A stretch of DNA of 64,000 bases from Hypoxylon rubiginosum (taxonomy: Eukaryota > Ascomycota > Sordariomycetes > Xylariales > Hypoxylaceae), in contig CADCXA010000024.1 of the NCBI GenBank assembly GCA_902806565.1, forward strand, positions 682,001-746,000, in the 5' to 3' direction. Shown piece after piece: positions 10,397-23,856 of the stretch; positions within the stretch are counted from its first letter, which is position 1, and each line of letters opens with the position of its first letter. Under the pieces are notes generated by a model that searched no databases, was not told where the DNA came from, and saw only the letters and a list, made by a program, of their open reading frames with translations. The translations under genes and the position numbers were made by a program.

Positions 10397-13300
10397 TCAG
10401 GCTATTTCGCGCCACACTCCTGTTATCTCGATGGCCAGGTTCGCTACCGTGCTGACAGACCACAACCCGATCAAACCCCAGCCAATCCTCCTGCTCATAA
10501 TCCACTTGTTCATCGGTACGACGACCAGCAGGGCAAGAAGTGTCACGAGCAGGGTGATGGCAGAGACTATCAGCGTCCCGCTGACTTGTATGTGGTATGG
10601 TTTATACTCTATCGGTCTGTTGGGATGCTTTGCTTTCTTCTTGTTTGCTGCGTTTATGGTCTGGTACGCGCCGCCGAGGCCAATGCCCAACAATATGTTC
10701 AACAAGGGGCCGCCGAAGCAGGCGGATCTGTGCAATGTTAGCTAAGCGCCCTCGATGTGATACCGTTTCGGGAACAACGTACAATGCCATCACCGGGTAC
10801 CCAAGCCGGGCGACGGTCACGTCCGCAACTAGGTCTCCCACCGAATTTCCAACCGCGAAGACGGTGAGACCTAATATTGCTTCCGATATGTCCAAGATCA
10901 CTCCGAATGCCTTGAGTACCCCAACCACCTCGCCGGCAATCGTGGATATCCAAGCGATTGATATACAGAATCCTAGGAAACAAAACAGAAAGTGATACTT
11001 AGGCCGGTAATCAGATGACGTGGTCATAAGTATAATGCCTAGCAGAACTAGAGATAAAGCAAACGAAATCAACAAAGCCTTCCAGAGGAATGAGAAGGGT
11101 TTGTCAAGGTCCTCCGCCATATTCGCCCAGACGACTAACACGCAGAATAGGGGGCCGGTGAAAATTTGGAGAATCAACAACCAGCGATTCCATCCGTGAT
11201 CTTCATCGCTCAATATAGAGCTGTCTTGCCCGATCTCTGAGGTAGGTTTTGATACGCGTATGTCTGAAGGAGTGAACACCGGCATGGCCTGAATTTGGCC
11301 AGACTCCTGCACATCGGTAGGAGGGTCTATGGTGATGAGGCTGGGGGAATGGCTGCGACTGGATGTCCCTGATTTCGTACGTCGCCTATACCGTTGCCAC
11401 TCGGTTTCGGGCTCAAGAGACGCGTTCGGCTCAGACGACACTGGCGCTGGTGTGGTCCCTAATGGGCCCGATACCGGTTCTTCTATTACACTCTCCTCCG
11501 ACTCATCATCCGGTGTCTCGGTTTCAACAACCGGTAACGTGATGACCAACAAAAATATACTTGGTATAGATATTATGCTCACAAACTTATCCCAGATACC
11601 CTTGCTTCGCCAGCCTTGGAGGGTGGGAAATAAAGTATTAAGTATGTCCTGAGGTGGAGGCAAAAGCTGGTAAGGCCACCAACGCCAAGGCTTTGGATTT
11701 GCGTGTTCGACTAGTAAGGAAAAACGCGAGCCTTGCTGATCAGCAGGAGGTGGAAGTATCAACTGCGGAGGCTGCTGTGGATGATTTTCTGTATGCATAA
11801 GGGGCGATTCTGTAAATGCAGGGAATGGTGATAGCGTTGGTGAAGACCTATCGCTGCCTTGCGGACTGGGAATGCGGAGACGATGTAGCTGCGGCGGGGG
11901 GTTTCGTGACATATCCTCCTCAGTAGAGCTCTCCGTATGGAGACTGCCGAACTGGTCGGTAGGCGGAGGAGCTAGCTTCCCTCCTATCGTGTTTGGGCTA
12001 CGGGTTCTACCCCTGCCCTCTGGAGATCCCCGAGGTGTGAGGTCGGCATCCACGGCAAGCGGAACAGCGCCAGAAGACAATGCGCGATCCCTAACCACGA
12101 CCGACGGACCCTTACTATCCTGAGGTATTATTTCTACGCTGTGGCTTGCTCGAACAATCCCGCGACCTCCTCGCATGAGGTCTATAGAAGAGCTGCGGCC
12201 GTGGTGTAACGGTCTCAGGCGGACATTTCCTTCTTCCTGCAAGGATGACAATATCGATCTGAACTCGAGTGCGCCAACCAAACTGGGCCGGATGGGGGTG
12301 ATGGTTGTCGTGTTGCTTCTCCTCCCACGCGGCCGATTTACTCTCATGCTATTTGTCATCTCCGTGGTAACATGCTGACTATGGTCGGTATCGTCTTCAT
12401 CATTGGGGGCTCCGATCTCAATCCTGGGTCCTCGCTCGAGCATTCCAACATCGACCGTGGTAGGTCCGCGCCTCTCTCCTGGTGTGGTGTCTTCATCGTC
12501 GGGGTTGTCTCTATAAGGCTCCAATTCATCATTCCCGTGCTCAATCGAGGATGCGTAGAAGTGACTGCGAGATAAGGCCTCCTTGGCTCGCTTTGCCTTT
12601 CTCCTCTTAGCAATTGCATGCCAGCCAACGACAACGACTACATAGAATATGTAAAAGCCGATCATGACGCAGCACTCCCACAGGTGGATATTTCCGTCGG
12701 ATAAGAAGCCCATGGCGAAGCTGACAGCCACGATAAAGAAGAATATGTCTCGGATGAAGGTCTTCCTCCCCACCTTGAATTCGCGTACCAGAGCCATAGA
12801 ACCCGCAACGACGGCGGTGATGAAGCCTGCAGCACCGATGAGCTCGCCAACAGCCATGCTGCCGCTGTTGGAGCTCATGGCGGCGAAGGTGCTGAAGACA
12901 TCGGGCGACCCATTTCCGAAGGCCAAGAAGGTGACGCCAGCAAGACTCTCGCTCAACCCCAGAATAGTGGCAATGGTACTAAGATTGACACTAAAAAAGT
13001 CGCTGGCAGCTATTCCGATAGTGGAGAATAGGAGACCCAACCAGAGGACCAGGATGACGAATGCAAGGGGTTGCACATTTTGGAGGTCGCAATAGTAGAA
13101 TGTCAGATACTCTACGAGACCGGCTTCGTCATCGTGACAATTGCGCTTCACATAAGCACACTTATCCTTGGCGGTATGAACTAGACGGCAGTCTTCACCG
13201 GATCGTGCTGACAGAGTCGGTTGCTCCTGTTGTTGTAACCTCGGTCCACGGATAAAAATACTATATGTGGCGATGAGGGTGAGAAGAAAGACCGTGGTAT

Positions 13301-13427
13301 AAAATGGACGAGAGCTGAATCCCCTCCTCCTGGGGCCCCCGTGCACGGCGTTGCGCATCTTTGATATGTCTGGCCGGGGCGTATCTACCAGGTAGATATC
13401 TAGTCGACCATGGTAAAGAGGGAGCAT
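10397..13427 (-). CDS. Na+/Ca2+ (cation/Ca2+) exchanger family membrane transporter
   Basis: Two exons, 10783-13427 and 10397-10727, with a 55-nt intron (GTACGT..CAG, branch CTAAC), give 991 residues. The N-terminal half has an alpha-1 repeat with SLAGVTFLAFGNGSPDVFS; the C-terminal half has alpha-2 with ILGLTVFAVGNSVGDLVAD. Splicing restores PVMALSACFGGPLLNILLGI, which the unspliced frame destroys. Roughly ten to twelve membrane segments flank a long polar cytosolic loop (about residues 280-720, Ser/Pro/Arg-rich). These are hallmarks of the CCX/NCKX/NCLX branch, cation/Ca2+ antiporters of internal membranes. The exact membrane and coupling ion cannot be read from sequence. A downstream Met (MRNAVHGGPRRR, about residue 25) is an alternative start. 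It is divergent from the condensin gene. Confidence 0.92.
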
Positions 13428-14662
13428 GTAGAAGATTATTAAGACATGGAATTGGCGATGACAGAAGGATTACATACTACATGTATGTAGTTTAAAAGAG
13501 TCCAATTTAGGAGTACGAGATGGAGCTAAAAGACTAATAATAAAACAAAAAAGAAGAATGTTGGGGGTGTTATAACAGTACGGATCAAAACATACGTGTA
13601 GGTGGTGTGTAGTGCTGTGGTGCTGTGGTGCTGTGGTATTACCTAGACGTACGAAAGTAAGAAGGGGGTTTATCGAGATGATGTAGTGATAATGTGATGA
13701 GGTGGATATCAAATTCTTTCAAAGCCAGACCGTCCCATCGACCGTCCACCCAAATCCAAGTACTTGGTATATACCCTGTAGGTACCTACGTACATTGCAT
13801 ATAATCCATGTCTCCTATCGCACATCCCACACAACGTGGACCAGCGACATGCGCCGAACACTGACATGGAACATGCTTATTCATTCCTTTAATGCCTTGA
13901 TGCATTATAAGAACATTAAGAACCTACATATACCCAAGCACCAAGCTGCCGGATACTCGCATGGGTTCCCTCAGACAACTCGCGTTACACTGACGTCAAG
14001 ACTCGTCAAGACTTACCATCGTCCAGTCGTCCAGTCGTCCAGTCGTCCAGTCGTCCAAGATACCGACAATGATACGGTGATGGTATATGATATCTGTACA
14101 ATTAATCAAGTTGATCTTGAAACATGATGCACTACTATTTTACTTTGTACCTGAAGTAGTAAGGCATGAGAGCCCAGGTACAGTGGTCAGAGGTTCTAAG
14201 GAACATTAAAGGTTGGCATCCGATACAAGTTCCGGCTATGTAACTGTTGCGTACTCGCCAAGAGAGGCTTCTTTCTTGGAAGGTGGGTTTTTCAGCCAGC
14301 CACAACCTCCACGTCCTCAGGTCCTGGTCCTGCACGTCCCTCCAACTGTTTCTGTGGCGCGGTCACTAATACCAAATGAGTAAAGACGGGACACTCTAAC
14401 ACGGACCCCCGACTTTCGCTTACCATCTGATTGATCTGATTGATCTGTTAGACCTGTCGGATTGAACTTTAAGGGAGACCCCACCTTTCTCAACAAAACA
14501 GGAATAGCGCATTTGTATTTGTTTACTTGCGCAATTGGAGAAACTAAAGAAGCCATCGATTTATTCACTTTGGGGGGGGAAACGCGACACAATTTGACGG
14601 CCCGCATCTTGCATCTGCATCTCAACCCAACATACAACGTACATGCGCACCAAAGGTCAAAG
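13428..14662. other. Divergent intergenic region between exchanger and condensin genes
   Basis: About 1.2 kb with no recognisable gene. It holds a 12-bp palindrome GTAGGTACCTAC at 13778-13789, a CTGTGGTG-type repeat near 13612-13636, and a tandem 8-bp array at 14021-14057. Promoters for both flanking genes must lie here. Confidence 0.55.
14021..14057. repeat. Tandem 8-bp repeat (GTCCAGTC, about 4.6 copies)
   Basis: Four perfect GTCCAGTC units followed by a partial GTCCA. It lies in the divergent promoter region of the exchanger and condensin genes. Confidence 0.85.
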
Positions 14663-17446
14663 ATGCCTCGAGTAGCTCAAGTTCCTCGCGCCAGCGCCGG
14701 TAAAAGAACAACATCTGGCTCATCCGGCTCCCCCTTTAAATCACCTTTAAAGTAAGTAAAATCAAACCTGTTTACGCCCGAGGGGTTGTGTGTTGTGTGT
14801 GTGTTGCGGCCCCTAGCAACCGCGGCCAAAAATCTCACCTATGCCCAATAAACAGGATCCCCCTCAACGACGACGTATCCGAAAAGAAGGGACGACTGCA
14901 TTCTAGGAGGGTCCTCCACGAAAGACAGATTAACGAACTGCAGGCCGCTGCGGCGACGCCTGCGAAGAAGGTCGGTCTCAGACTGGCGGACATTGACAAT
15001 GCGTCTCCCCGCTCTAACCCGCGGACGCCGCGACGCGGTGGGGACGACGACGACGACGATATCTACGTGGTTGGCACCAATACCGGCGTTACGCCTATGA
15101 AGCGCGTGCCCATCCTAGCCAATTTCGAGGAATGGATGAAGATGGCTACCGACAACAAGATCAACGCTGCCAACTCGTGGAACTTTGCCCTCATCGACTA
15201 CTTTCACGACATGTCCCTGCTGAAGGACGGAGACGGCGTCAACTTCCAGAGAGCAAGTTGTACCCTCGACGGCTGCGTCAAGATCTATACGAGCAGAGTC
15301 GATAGTGTAGCGACGGAGACGGGTAAGCTACTAAGTGGTCTAGCCGACAGTAATTCAAAGAAGAAGGATAGGGACGGCGACAACGACGGCGAGGAGAGCG
15401 AGGAAGAAGTCGACGAGAATGGCAACGTGATCAAAAAGAAGACGAAGAAACGCGTAAGCTAGCATTCCCCTTAAGCATGCAGTCCAGAGAGATACTAACC
15501 ATTATTTTTGTAGCAACGATCATCGGAAGCGACTCTGGCACCCTCGTTCGCTTCAATACAGCTCAAAAAGTTCGAACTTGAATTCGCCGTAGATCCGTTA
15601 TTTAAGAAGGCCTCAGCAGATTTCGACGAGGGAGGTGCTAAAGGTCTCTTGCTCAATCACCTCATGATCGATGGACAGGGTCGAATTGTATTCGATAGTA
15701 GCGACGACACCAATGATGCCTCCGCGGAAGGCATCAAGCCCCGAAGGAGAGAGGACGCCATCGGTGAGGAGGAGGATGAAGAAGTAGAGGAAGATGATGC
15801 GACTATCACAGACCACCAACCCGCGCAGGAAGAGGAAGATGTAGAAATCGATATTAGTGCGCTCGGCGCCAAATTCTTTCCCGACCTCAGCCGATTAGAC
15901 GAGCAAGACATATGCCCATCGCTGAAGACTTTCGAACTCGGAAATCCGTCCGGCTCTCTGGATATCCCATTCCTACGCGCTTCCGAAGAGGACAACGAAG
16001 ACGATGACGAAAGCGGAGCTGGCGGCGTCGGCAACAAATCCGGCATGTTCATCGACGAAGATAATCATGCGGGCTTTGACGACATGACTGCCATGGGAGG
16101 CTTTGACGTTGTGGATGTTGGATTTGGAGAGGGTGGTGAAGCCTGGGCACGAGAAGCCGCGCTTGAGCCCCAAATGCGACCCTATAGTGTAGGCGGAGAT
16201 GATGGTATGCCTGGAGGCGACGGGGCCGACGGCATCGAGGAGGATAATGGTGATTATGTCATTTCCATGAACCGTTCCAAGAATGGCGACCAGATGCACG
16301 AAGATATTCTAGGGTACTTCGATCAAGCTCTCCAAAAGAACTGGTCGGGCCCGGAGCACTGGAGGATACGAAAGATCAAGGACGCCAACAAGCCCGAGAC
16401 ATCCACACGCCAACGCAAGGAGAAGGAGCCCTTCGTGATTGACTTCGCGTCGCTGCTCGACCAGAAGCTAGGTGAGACCATCTTCACGCAGGCCTCGAGC
16501 AACACGACCATTTCCCTGGCCAAGAAGGACTGGAAGTCGAAGACTCGGAATCTGCTTCCCGACGATAAACACTTCAACTCGACGCAGCTACTCAGCCTGT
16601 TTCTCAAGCCAAAGGCCCGGATGAGCAGCCGCCGCAAGCGTTTTGGGAACAAGGGGGGCGTTTTCGGAAACAACAACGCACCGCAGGAGATCAATGTGGC
16701 GGCTGGCGACATGGACGAAGCCTTCTGGGCGCAGAGGGAGCCGCAGCAGAGCGCGGAGCAGGACACGGTGCTGCCCAAGGGCGATTACGACGCCAACTTC
16801 TTCGACGACGAGATGCCACTCCCCGGCGGCGGCCTGCTGGACGACGACGATGACCTCGAGTTCGCCGACGCCCGGGACCACTTCTCGCCGGGCGCCGACG
16901 TCCCCATGACCCAGGACATGCAGGGCATCACCAATATGCTCGACAACGGCATGACGACGGGCGGGTTCGGGACGCAGCTGGTCACGTCGACGCGCCGGCT
17001 GCGGCCCGAGTACGTCCAGTACGCGCGCGTTGCGAAGAAGGTGGACGTGCGCCGGTTAAAGGAGGAGCTCTGGAAGGGCATGGGATTCCCCGAGGTCGAC
17101 GAGGTAAGCCAACACAACCAACCATCTATTGATATTTTACTCAACTAACATTTCCCCCTCCACACAGGACCCGAACCGCTCACGTCTGCCTACGCCGCCG
17201 ACGGAGCCGGTCAAGAAGCAGCAAGAAGACGAGAAGGAGGCGCCGATGCTCAAGTTCACGAGCGTCATGAACGACCTGCAGGCCGTGTACCCCAAGACCG
17301 TCATGGACGACATCTCGACGAGCTTCTGCTTCATCTGCCTGCTGCACCTGGCCAACGAGAAGGGCCTCGTCATCGAGAACACCCCCGAGCTCATGGAGCT
17401 CGAAATCCGGAAGGACTGGTCCGCCGAGGTCACCGGCGAGGCTTGA
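14663..17446 (+). CDS. brn1: Condensin complex subunit 2 (kleisin Brn1/CAP-H/Barren)
   Basis: Four exons, 14663-14751, 14856-15453, 15514-17103 and 17168-17446, give 851 residues. All introns have GTAAGT or GTAAGC donors, and every junction keeps phase. The protein is the kleisin that bridges the two SMC heads of condensin for mitotic chromosome compaction. Supporting segments are the N-terminal block around ILANFEEWMKMATDNKINAA and NSWNFALIDYFHDMSLLKDG, ASCTLDGCVKIYTSRVDSVA, FELEFAVDPLFKKASADFDE, the acidic central region, WSGPEHWRIRK, and the C-terminal winged-helix region ending near FCFICLLHLANEKGLVIEN. The length is usual for fungal Brn1. The third exon becomes very GC-rich at third codon positions from about 16640 onward. 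It converges on the SAM-HMG gene. Confidence 0.95.
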
Positions 17447-18775
17447 TCTTTTATCCTACCTATCCTGTCCTGTGACCAGTTTGATTTTATTTTATTAAAC
17501 CCTTTACCGGAGCGGACTCGCTTCGCGGTGGCCTATCCGTTGTCTCTTGAGGTGACGGGCACTTATTTGCCATGATATTTTTTGGCGGCTTCCGTAGGAT
17601 TGATGACAGGCGGGACGAAGGATAGGGCATGCAAAGGTACCTAAGCAAGCAAGCAAGCGAGTGAGGAACGTATATGATGGACGGTTTATGAATGGCGGCT
17701 TCGTGGTCGGCGTACTTTACACTACCTGGTAGTTATGGAATAATGAAATGTGTATGGAACTTGCATGATATGATCGTGTGCGTAAATGGCTACGGAAGGA
17801 AGTACTCCTTTTCGGTTTCAATACCGGATTCATTCCAAAATTTCAGTAGGCTTGTAAACCATTTAGGTTAATCTATGAGTACATCTTCATAGTAGAAAGT
17901 ATAAGGGAATAGTATATGTATTCTCGAGGAAGCATATTCGAATTCATAGCAAGCAAGCTCCCTTTTTTCTATTACCCTTCAAACCTAGGGTAGGCTTCTA
18001 CAATAAATCACGTAAACTCGCTGTATAAACTGACATGCCAATCGTCTAGTAAACAAGATGGAGAACTGGTATACTAAAATAATTATGGCACAAAACATAA
18101 CCTGCGATTGTAGTAGCCCCCTGTAAAGAGTCGTAGTTCGTTTTGCACACCGTTAAGAAGCTCTCGAGTTAGTTGCGCCCTGATTGCGCGGAGTTATAAG
18201 AGCATATGTGAGAGTGAAATTCCCAGACACACACACATACACACACCTAACGCCAATATTTTTTTTTGGTTTGGTCCCCCATTCTGTCTCTCCATTTCTC
18301 TCGTACGGAGCGTGCGACCTAATAGCAAGAAGTTGTCCCCTTCGAAAACTCCTGTATATAAAAATGCCGCCCGGGAAGTAATCACATCTTTATCGTGCAA
18401 TAAATATTCAAAATATTTGAGTATCCCCTTTCTTTCGTTATTGGTTGCTCGAAGTCTCATAGTTGTGAAGAATGGGTATTTTAGTTTCAAAGCTTTTCTC
18501 GTTGCCATTTATCGCCCTCTCCGGGGGTAGATAAGAAACGGAAAAACTCGTGAGGTAAATGGTAAATATGTCTTGTCGCTGATAGATAGTTCCCTGATTG
18601 TCGTGTCGTAATGCAATTTCCTAACGCTCGTTTCCCTTTCGAACAAACCCAGTCACAGTCATAATGAGTCAAGTCTTCGTAAATGCCATGCTCCTGCCGA
18701 ACCTTAGTATGCAATTGGTATTAGTGTAGAAACCCGCGAGAATAAAAAAGCAATAGGAGCGATCATTTCTCCTGT
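17447..18775. other. Convergent intergenic region between condensin and SAM-HMG genes
   Basis: About 1.3 kb between two 3' ends, AT-rich, with a short run of AAGC repeats near 17645 and a CA-rich run near 18230. I see no gene. The length is generous for two 3' UTRs, so a small non-coding transcript cannot be excluded. Confidence 0.5.
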
Positions 18776-20710
18776 CTACCGCCGGTCGACGATTTCTCGA
18801 GCCTTGAGTAGAGCGCTGATACCATCGAGATTGTTTTCACCCATATCGGCCAGTTTCGAAGTAGTAGGTAGCGTTGACCCAGCAGATACACCGAAAACGG
18901 CTTCCCTCTGTGAACCTGGCGTCGCAAATTTTGGAGCGGGCGGTCTTGAGAAATATCCTACTCGAAATGTCAGTTGTCAAGTCAGATGGCATAAGATCAT
19001 TAGAGGGCAACGGACCATTGGTGTGAGTCTCGATGCTACTACCACTAGATGGATCGCCGGGCGGACGACCAGACTGTAGTTGATGGGCAGGCATCTGTCC
19101 TTGCGAAATATACGGAGGCTCTGGTTTTGATGATAGAAGAGCGTGTATCGGTAGGGAGGCATCGCTCGGCGTCCGTGGGATACTGTACGAGTTGAGCGAG
19201 CTTACACTTCCGGTCGAAGATTGCTCGGTTTGTAAGGACGGCCGCGAAATGGATGATGACACAGATGACCTTGACCCGCGACCGGATCCGTGGCCAAAAC
19301 TAGATAAGCCACCCTCTGGCGACTGCACCGGGTTTCCTTGAACGCTCCTCGGATCAAACCAGGAGATGCCTGTGTTAGTAGACTCCCCGTACATTCGCTG
19401 GCCATCTCCCCAACCAGATCGACGGCTCGGATGGTGGACTGGGGGTTCACGAGAAGTAGGACTCGATAATCCACGTGACCGCCCGCTATTTAGTTCCTCG
19501 TGTGAAAGAGTCCTTGGTGAGTACAACAGCTCGTCCGGGTGGTGTATGCCATTCGCACCCGGGGAGAAGTTACTCTCGGCTGTCGACACTGACGATCCCA
19601 TTCTCTGCTGGCGAGTAGGAGGCGGCTCACTACCAGGTTGACTATCAGAGCCGCTAACAGTGCCGCTATTCGTACCGCTGGCCCCCGTCGAGCCACTGGT
19701 ACTACTGCCGCGACAGCTGTCGGACTCCAGCTTCAACCGCTTAGAAGTATCTTTTTCTATCGTATATGTTAGACCTCGATGTCGTTCGACGATATCAAAC
19801 TGCCAAACGTTACCTTGTAATTGGACCGCTTGTCTTTTACGGAACTCGTGTAGATAGTCGCAGTATTTCTTGTACTCGGCCGTCTTCTTATAATCCGATA
19901 GGTCACGATTGTATCGCTCCTTGGCCTCGTGCGCTTGTCTTTCGAAAGGCTCCTTTTCGGCGCGGTTCAAATTTTGCCAATTCTCGCCGACCAATTTCGC
20001 AATCTCCGTGAAGGTCAAATTTTGACCTTTCAAATCCTCTCGCATTTCTGCAAAGTCAGTTAGCAGACAATCCTCACATCGAACACCAACAATAATAGTC
20101 TGCGAGACTTCGGGATTACACCCCAAAAGAATAGACTCACTATTTGAGAATAAGACGTATGCCGACGGCGGACGCTCTGGCGCATTGTCATCTACCTATT
20201 TGAATGTCAGATCCACATCATTAACTATAGAAACGAGACAATTTATGAATTAGCAAGGGAAAGGCTAACCTTCGGATGCCGTCGATATTTGCGTTTCGCG
20301 ACGGTCGCGCCATCTGGTTTTTCGGGCTTGAGAGGTTCCGCTCGGTTCGGATCGAATCTGGCATCTTCAATGCTGGTGCGGGTAGGCGATGCTAAGGACG
20401 TCTCGGGCGCGACACCTCGATAATTCGCTATACGACGCTGGAGTTTCTTGGAGTCGGTCAGTACGCTGCCCGTTCTGAATGCTACCGCGCAAAGGTCGAC
20501 TTACTCTTCGATGGCCGAGCTTGACACCAAGTGTGTCCCTGGACGTCACAAGATTAGCCATTGACCAACCCACGACGTATATGTATAAGCTCACAGGTCA
20601 GATTCGGTGATATCCAGTATTGTTTCCCACGAGTCGAAGCCTTGATCGATAAAGGCATCGAGGTACTGAGAGACGCCCAGCTCGCTGAAAATCGCTTCGA
20701 GGGAATTCAT
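18776..20710 (-). CDS. SAM-domain plus HMG-box transcription factor
   Basis: Six exons on the minus strand: 20595-20710, 20505-20538, 20270-20446, 20141-20195, 18962-20047 and 18776-18915, giving 535 residues with every junction in phase. Exons 1-3 encode a SAM domain (residues about 3-62: SLEAIFSELGVSQYLDAFID, ILDITESDLDTLGVKLGHRR, KLQRRIANYRG). Exons 4-5 encode an HMG box (about 110-195: PERPPSAYVLFSN, LTFTEIAKLVGENWQNL, EKEPFERQAHEAKERY). The rest is Ser/Pro/Gly-rich. The large exon's own frame runs to a stop at 18837, but a 46-nt intron (18916-18961) switches to a frame ending LADMGENNLDGISALLKARE, which looks like the genuine tail. SAM domains mediate protein association and HMG boxes bend DNA; fungal HMG proteins often control mating and development, but this one's targets are not visible. 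Confidence 0.82.
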
Positions 20711-23002
20711 ATAGCTGATTTTGTATGCCGCGTTTCGGCGGACCAGTCGATAAATTATTCAATTCAGCATCAGGCTTTTCGATCGTTCGTAGGTTTATCA
20801 CGATCGAGATGTCGCTTCGCGGCGCTTCTATTACTTAGTGGGCTAGACGTCTTGCGAAACTGGCGTCGGACGACAAATCGAAGCGTAGGTCGATCACTTC
20901 CACAACACCCCCGATATACGGTTGGCGAGTTACGTTTTCTCACCAAATCGACGGTCTAATAACCAGTCAGCCGGGGCGATAGTAACACTGAAGCAGTTTG
21001 CCTTCGTACAGAAGAGTCCTTACACCAACGGACGAGAAGAAAGGGTCGCCCTAGCTACGAAAAGACGGAGACGCGTCGCGGGTGCGATGTCTGAATGTGG
21101 GGCGGATGTCTAGAATTACACGAGGTGCGCGCGTATGATGTGGGCGAATACCGAGATACTTAATTGAGCTGAGCTGGAAACAAGTATCGGGTGTGTAAGT
21201 GTGTACGCTACGTGTCTGAGATGAGATAGGGGTTTGTGCGTTGCTGGTTGCGAGATCGTTATGTCGTGGCATTAAAAAGAGGTCGAAAATCGGAATTATC
21301 TGTTTGCCCCGTAATGGTCAATGGCAATGTTTAAGGGAAAGGTGGGAATTTGGCATTCTGGATCCTGGGCGGTTGTGGTGATATACGATCCCACCGCATT
21401 TTCCAGATCTCGATGAGTAGCGCAATCGAAGAGAATCGACGAACTCGACGTGTGACAGCTTAAGGGGGGAAAATATGATAATAATAAAAACCCACGATTT
21501 GCGGCAGAGACCTGGAACCACACATCCAAGAGAAGCTTAGCGGGCTTGCTTAAGGGGGGGAAAAATAGAAAACTCACCTCTGCACCTACAGGACTAGCTC
21601 CCCGTCTATTCTCAAAGACAACGATGAACGACCGGCGGGAGGTCCTTGGAAACATGCAAGCACGAATGGGCTGATGGACTAAAATAATATGGGATGTGTC
21701 GACCGGTGGACGGTGGACACTGGACAGTGGAACAATGGAACACTGGTACACTGGACCAGGACCATGACCATGGCCATGACTGGAGCTATCGTGTATGGAC
21801 CACGGTACCTGGCCATGTATCTATCGAGGCATGAGGTCACGCAACTACATGTACGCAACTCTGGCACTGCAGCCCCGGACCTGGGCGAGACTCTTCAGGA
21901 ACGTGACTATTCCTAGAAAGTCATAACCTGACTTATTTCCAGACCCATAAATGCAATGTTGAGAATCAAGCTCATGCAGCCGTAGCCGTAGCAAGGCCTA
22001 CTAAAGCTTAGTGTTCCGTTAGCCGTTAGGGTAGATAGTCGAACAGCTCGAAAAGACGGCTCGAAAAGACAGCTGTACTATGTACGTCTCCCTAGATCCG
22101 GTAGGCTTCAAGAGCTCTAGCTTGTAGTTCCCCTTGCGACCTTCGGGGCCAAGGCCAAGGCGTTGAGGTATAAAAAATAAAAGACGAAGCTGTAGCAGCA
22201 CAGCAGTTGGGCCCGAGGGGGGGTTACGGGCTGGAGGGAGATCGAGATCGTGGACAGAAGGCGACAACAAATAAGAATGCCGCCTGCCAGTGGGTTGCTT
22301 CATCTCGTGTCTCTTGCCGGGATGTATGTCTACTCCCGAGCTCGCCGCCGTCGCTCATCCCTCAACGACGCACATAGGCTCCCTTGGACACACTTATGTC
22401 TAATGGCAAGCAGGCAGGAAGATGGCTTCACCAGATGACGAGAAGCGAGCAAAGGTGTGCGTATGTCTGTCCGCTCGCATGCCCTTTCATTCGGGACTAG
22501 CGGAGTCCCAAAGAGGACTGGTCTCAGTTACGAGCCTATCCAGTTACCTGTTAACGATGGTGAGATGCGATTCTCGGATACCCAGATACTTACCCAAATA
22601 CCTAGATACCTAGATACATAAGCTAGGTCACCACAGCACTAACGTAGGTAGGCTGGTAGGTAAGGAACAGGTATCGGGGTGCCGGACCACTGGCCAATGT
22701 CGAAGAAGGAGACGGGAGCCAAGAGGGCAGCCAACAGCTTACCAATGAGATTGGAGGAGATTGAGGACGAGTGGGAAAGGGTAGGGTACCGCAATCGACC
22801 TTTGAGCCCGGGATCGAAAATACCTAAGTATTGGCGCATCCTAAGCCGTGAACCCCAGACTTCTAAGCTCTCCATCAGCTGTTTTTAATTCCCACTGTCC
22901 AAATACATAATGGTTGATTGCCTTCCCCTTTTTCTCGTCCCCCCACTGGAGGGAGAGTGAGTACATATGTATGTATGTATATACATCTGTGACATCCGCG
23001 AC

Positions 23003-23029
23003 CTACCATGTACCTAGGTACGATGGTAG
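23003..23029. repeat. Near-perfect 27-bp inverted repeat centred on TACCTAGGTA
   Basis: CTACCATG on the left matches CGATGGTAG on the right as an inverted repeat around TACCTAGGTA (23011-23020), with one base difference. It could form a cruciform or bind a dimeric factor; nothing shows which. Confidence 0.7.
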
Positions 23030-23855
23030 GGAAGACATCTGGACCCGGTACTGTGGTATTTTTGAGTGACCGTCAGATGTCAGAATTGTTTTCTAGCCGT
23101 GTTCGAGATTGGATCGAAGGGGAAAGAAAATCGACTCTCATGCTAAGATATCATGAAGGCCGTCATTGTGGGACGAGATCGAGATTGAGAGGCTGTTGCG
23201 GTGCAGACCTACAACAGAAAGAGCCCTTTAAACGACATGACTCTCCCTGAGTTGTAAATAGGCACCAATCGAATTATGCTACGGAGTGAATGCCGCCCAT
23301 TGGCAATCAGCGCAGGTGATCATCACCGATCGTGTAAGTATGGTTTAATTAGATATACCTTCATCTGTATACCCGATATACACAAGTCGATGGACTATTC
23401 TTCTTTACTTACATGACCCACCAGGCGACTAGGTAGGTACATATGTACATATCGACTAGCAGTAAAAGGTGGAGAAAGTAATACCTACATGTAGCTGCCT
23501 AGTGCAAAGAAAGTCAGGGCCCACGGTGGTATGTCGTACAAAATTCCCATCGAACTGGATGGAATTCTTTAACTCTGCCATCTGTTGTCTGTTATCCGCC
23601 ATCCGGGGCTGATCGTACCTTGAACGTTATACTCGAACCGGTAGTCTGGGCCGACAGCAAGCTACGACATTCAAAATACCCGTTACCCCAATCCTAGGAA
23701 TTTCATGTATATATTGTATGTACATATACTCCAATATTCACGTATTTTACATATATACTCACGTATTGTACATACTCTAATACGGTAAGTATACGTACTA
23801 TTACGCACGTGGTCTTCTTGGGCTAACGTGCTGTCGTTTCTCTCAATCTCGGCAT

Positions 23856-23856
<1 letters not shown>

